Below, piece by piece: positions 62,888 through 64,000 of a stretch of 64,000 nt of DNA. A program made the position numbers and the translations under genes. How positions within the stretch are numbered: the stretch's first letter is position 1; every line of letters begins with the position of its first letter. The notes below the pieces were generated by a model. The model made no database searches and was not told the origin of the DNA. It saw nothing but the letters and a program-made list of their open reading frames with translations. This DNA comes from Streptomyces flavochromogenes (GTDB taxonomy: Bacteria > Actinomycetota > Actinomycetes > Streptomycetales > Streptomycetaceae): assembly GCF_000717595.1 (NCBI RefSeq), contig NZ_JNZO01000036.1:1-64000 (forward strand), in the 5' to 3' direction.

Positions 62888-63865
62888 CTACTTCGCCGCG
62901 CGGCTCTCGGCGATCTGGCGGGACATGATCGTCGTCAGTTCGTACGCCGTGTGGGAGGCGGCGACCGCGGTGATCTCGGCGTGGTCGTAGGCCGGGGCGA
63001 CCTCGACGACGTCCGCCGACACCAGGTTGCAGGAGGAGAGGCCGCGGAGGATCTCCAGGAGCTCGCGGGAGGTCATGCCGCCCGCCTCCGGGGTGCCGGT
63101 GCCGGGCGCGTGGGCCGGGTCGAGGCAGTCGATGTCGATGGAGATGTACAGCGGGCGGTCGCCGATGCGCTGGCGCAGCTGGTCGGCGACCTCGTCGGCG
63201 CCGCGGCGGTAGATGTCCGCCGAGGTGACGATGCCGAAGCCCATCTTCTCGTCGTCGGTGAGGTCCTGCTTGCCGTACAGCGGGCCGCGGGTGCCGACGT
63301 GGGAGAGCGCCTCGGTGTCGAGGATGCCCTCCTCGACGGCGCGGCGGAACGGGGTGCCGTGGGTGTACTCGGCGCCGAAGTACGTGTCCCAGGTGTCGAG
63401 GTGCGCGTCGAAGTGGAGCAGGGCGACGGGGCCGTGCTTCTTGGCGACGGAGCGGAGCAGCGGCAGCGCGATGGTGTGGTCGCCGCCGAGGGTCATCATG
63501 CGGGCGCCGGAGTTCAGCAGGTCGTCCGCCGCGGCCTCGATCGTCTCGACGGCCTCGTTGATGTTGAAGGGGTTGGCGGCGATGTCACCGGCGTCCGCGA
63601 CCTGGGCGAGGGCGAACGGGGAGGCGTCCTGCGCCGGGTTGTACGGGCGGAGCAGGCGGGAGGCCTCGCGGATGGCGTTGCCGCCGAAGCGGGCGCCGGG
63701 GCGGTAGGAGACGCCGCTGTCGAAGGGGACGCCGACCACGGCGATGTCGGCGGTGCCGACCTCGTCGAGTCGCGGCAGCCGGGCGAACGTCGCGGGACCG
63801 GCGTACCGCGGGATGCGGGACGAGTCGATCGGGCCGCGCGGGGTGTTCTGGTCGCTGCTGCTCAT
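62888..63865 (-). CDS. speB: Agmatinase/guanidinobutyrase-family ureohydrolase
   Basis: 325 aa arginase fold with both Mn-binding motifs: [22 protein letters not shown] (D-x-H-x-D), and [19 protein letters not shown]. Its N-terminal [13 protein letters not shown] matches agmatinase. It hydrolyses agmatine to putrescine and urea; guanidinobutyrase activity cannot be excluded by sequence, and the neighbouring ThDP gene fits either. ATG has AGGAGG 9 bases upstream. Confidence 0.92.
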   Translation of the reverse strand: MSSSDQNTPRGPIDSSRIPRYAGPATFARLPRLDEVGTADIAVVGVPFDSGVSYRPGARFGGNAIREASRLLRPYNPAQDASPFALAQVADAGDIAANPFNINEAVETIEAAADDLLNSGARMMTLGGDHTIALPLLRSVAKKHGPVALLHFDAHLDTWDTYFGAEYTHGTPFRRAVEEGILDTEALSHVGTRGPLYGKQDLTDDEKMGFGIVTSADIYRRGADEVADQLRQRIGDRPLYISIDIDCLDPAHAPGTGTPEAGGMTSRELLEILRGLSSCNLVSADVVEVAPAYDHAEITAVAASHTAYELTTIMSRQIAESRAAK

Positions 63866-63947
63866 GGTCGGGTCCTCCTGGGGTGTATCGGTGGGGGTCC
63901 GGTCGGGGCCTCGGGTCTCGGGGCCCCGTCCGGGAGTCTCGGTGCGG

Positions 63948-64000
63948 TCAGCCGGTCGCGGGGGCCGGAGCGGTCTCCGGCGTCGGGTCGGCGTCGGGGG
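63948..64000 (-). CDS. C-terminal tail of a gene running off the window
   Basis: The last 17 codons read [16 protein letters not shown] and a TGA at 63948. A Pro/Thr/Ala-rich tail like this ends many actinobacterial membrane transporters, including sodium/solute symporters often found before agmatinase genes, but there is too little sequence to assign it. Confidence 0.4.
   Translation of the reverse strand, partial: PDADPTPETAPAPATG

Overview
The window is a stretch of Streptomyces-type chromosome. GC content is very high, with G/C-rich third codon positions. Genes are often joined by 4-base ATGA/GTGA overlaps, and GTG starts with strong GGAGG-like ribosome sites are common. Typical actinobacterial families are present: SARP, PucR/CdaR and LuxR-type regulators, class E sortase, a KdpFABC set with a tiny leader protein, MmsA/IolA with iol genes, and an S37 tripeptidyl aminopeptidase. 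I saw no tRNA, rRNA, CRISPR array, phage or complete insertion sequence. The content is mostly core-like metabolism and transport with scattered decayed or unusual pieces.

Layout. 1-3.3 kb: a sortase fused out of frame to a nucleotide-sugar dehydrogenase remnant, a secreted phytase-like esterase, and an AlkZ-type winged-helix protein. 3.4-8.0 kb: the potassium-import operon (27-aa membrane protein, kdpF, kdpA, kdpB, kdpC), all coupled. 8.3-10.1 kb: urate oxidase and a coupled pair of CrcB/Fluc fluoride channels. 10.4-15 kb: an IS701-family transposase that has lost a catalytic position and has no terminal repeats, followed by a GAF-PucR regulator and a SARP regulator with a near-consensus promoter. 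15.3-22.7 kb: a DUF1772 membrane protein, a VWA lipoprotein, a LuxR-type regulator, an ABC permease coupled to a hydrolase-ABC ATPase fusion, and a GNAT acetyltransferase. 22.8-29.1 kb: myo-inositol catabolism (mmsA/iolA, iolD, iolB, iolC and a divergent IolE-like isomerase) with a palindromic operator between iolC and the isomerase gene.

29.4-40.9 kb: a small MerR-like DNA-binding protein; an MMPL exporter with a divergent TetR regulator and two matching operators; a dead cation/proton antiporter; a CsoR-type operator in front of copZ-copA; a gene-free but structured region; citrate synthase; RecD2-like helicase; a DUF937-like protein. 40.9-45.9 kb: a VapBC toxin-antitoxin pair with operator, and a sugar-acid or polyol catabolic cluster (TIM-barrel isomerase, DUF993, Gfo/Idh/MocA dehydrogenase) under a divergent LacI regulator with a classical operator. 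46.5-52.2 kb: a DUF4097 protein and an S9 peptidase behind an array of GCAAC elements, a small P-loop ATPase, an EamA transporter and a LysR regulator. 52.3-56.6 kb: secreted GH3 beta-N-acetylhexosaminidase, secreted S37 prolyl tri/tetrapeptidyl aminopeptidase and small exported or membrane proteins. 56.7-64 kb: a 1247-aa fused ABC exporter with one degenerate ATPase site, an unrecognised conserved-looking protein behind a cluster of palindromes, a ThDP-dependent enzyme, agmatinase and the tail of another gene.

Most promising for new biology: the catalytically altered domesticated transposase beside two regulators; the hydrolase-ABC ATPase fusion; the structured region after copA that ends in a strong terminator; and the iterated-operator regions in front of the small MerR-like protein and the DUF4097/S9 pair. 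All functional statements rest on motif and family recognition by eye; no database search was run.
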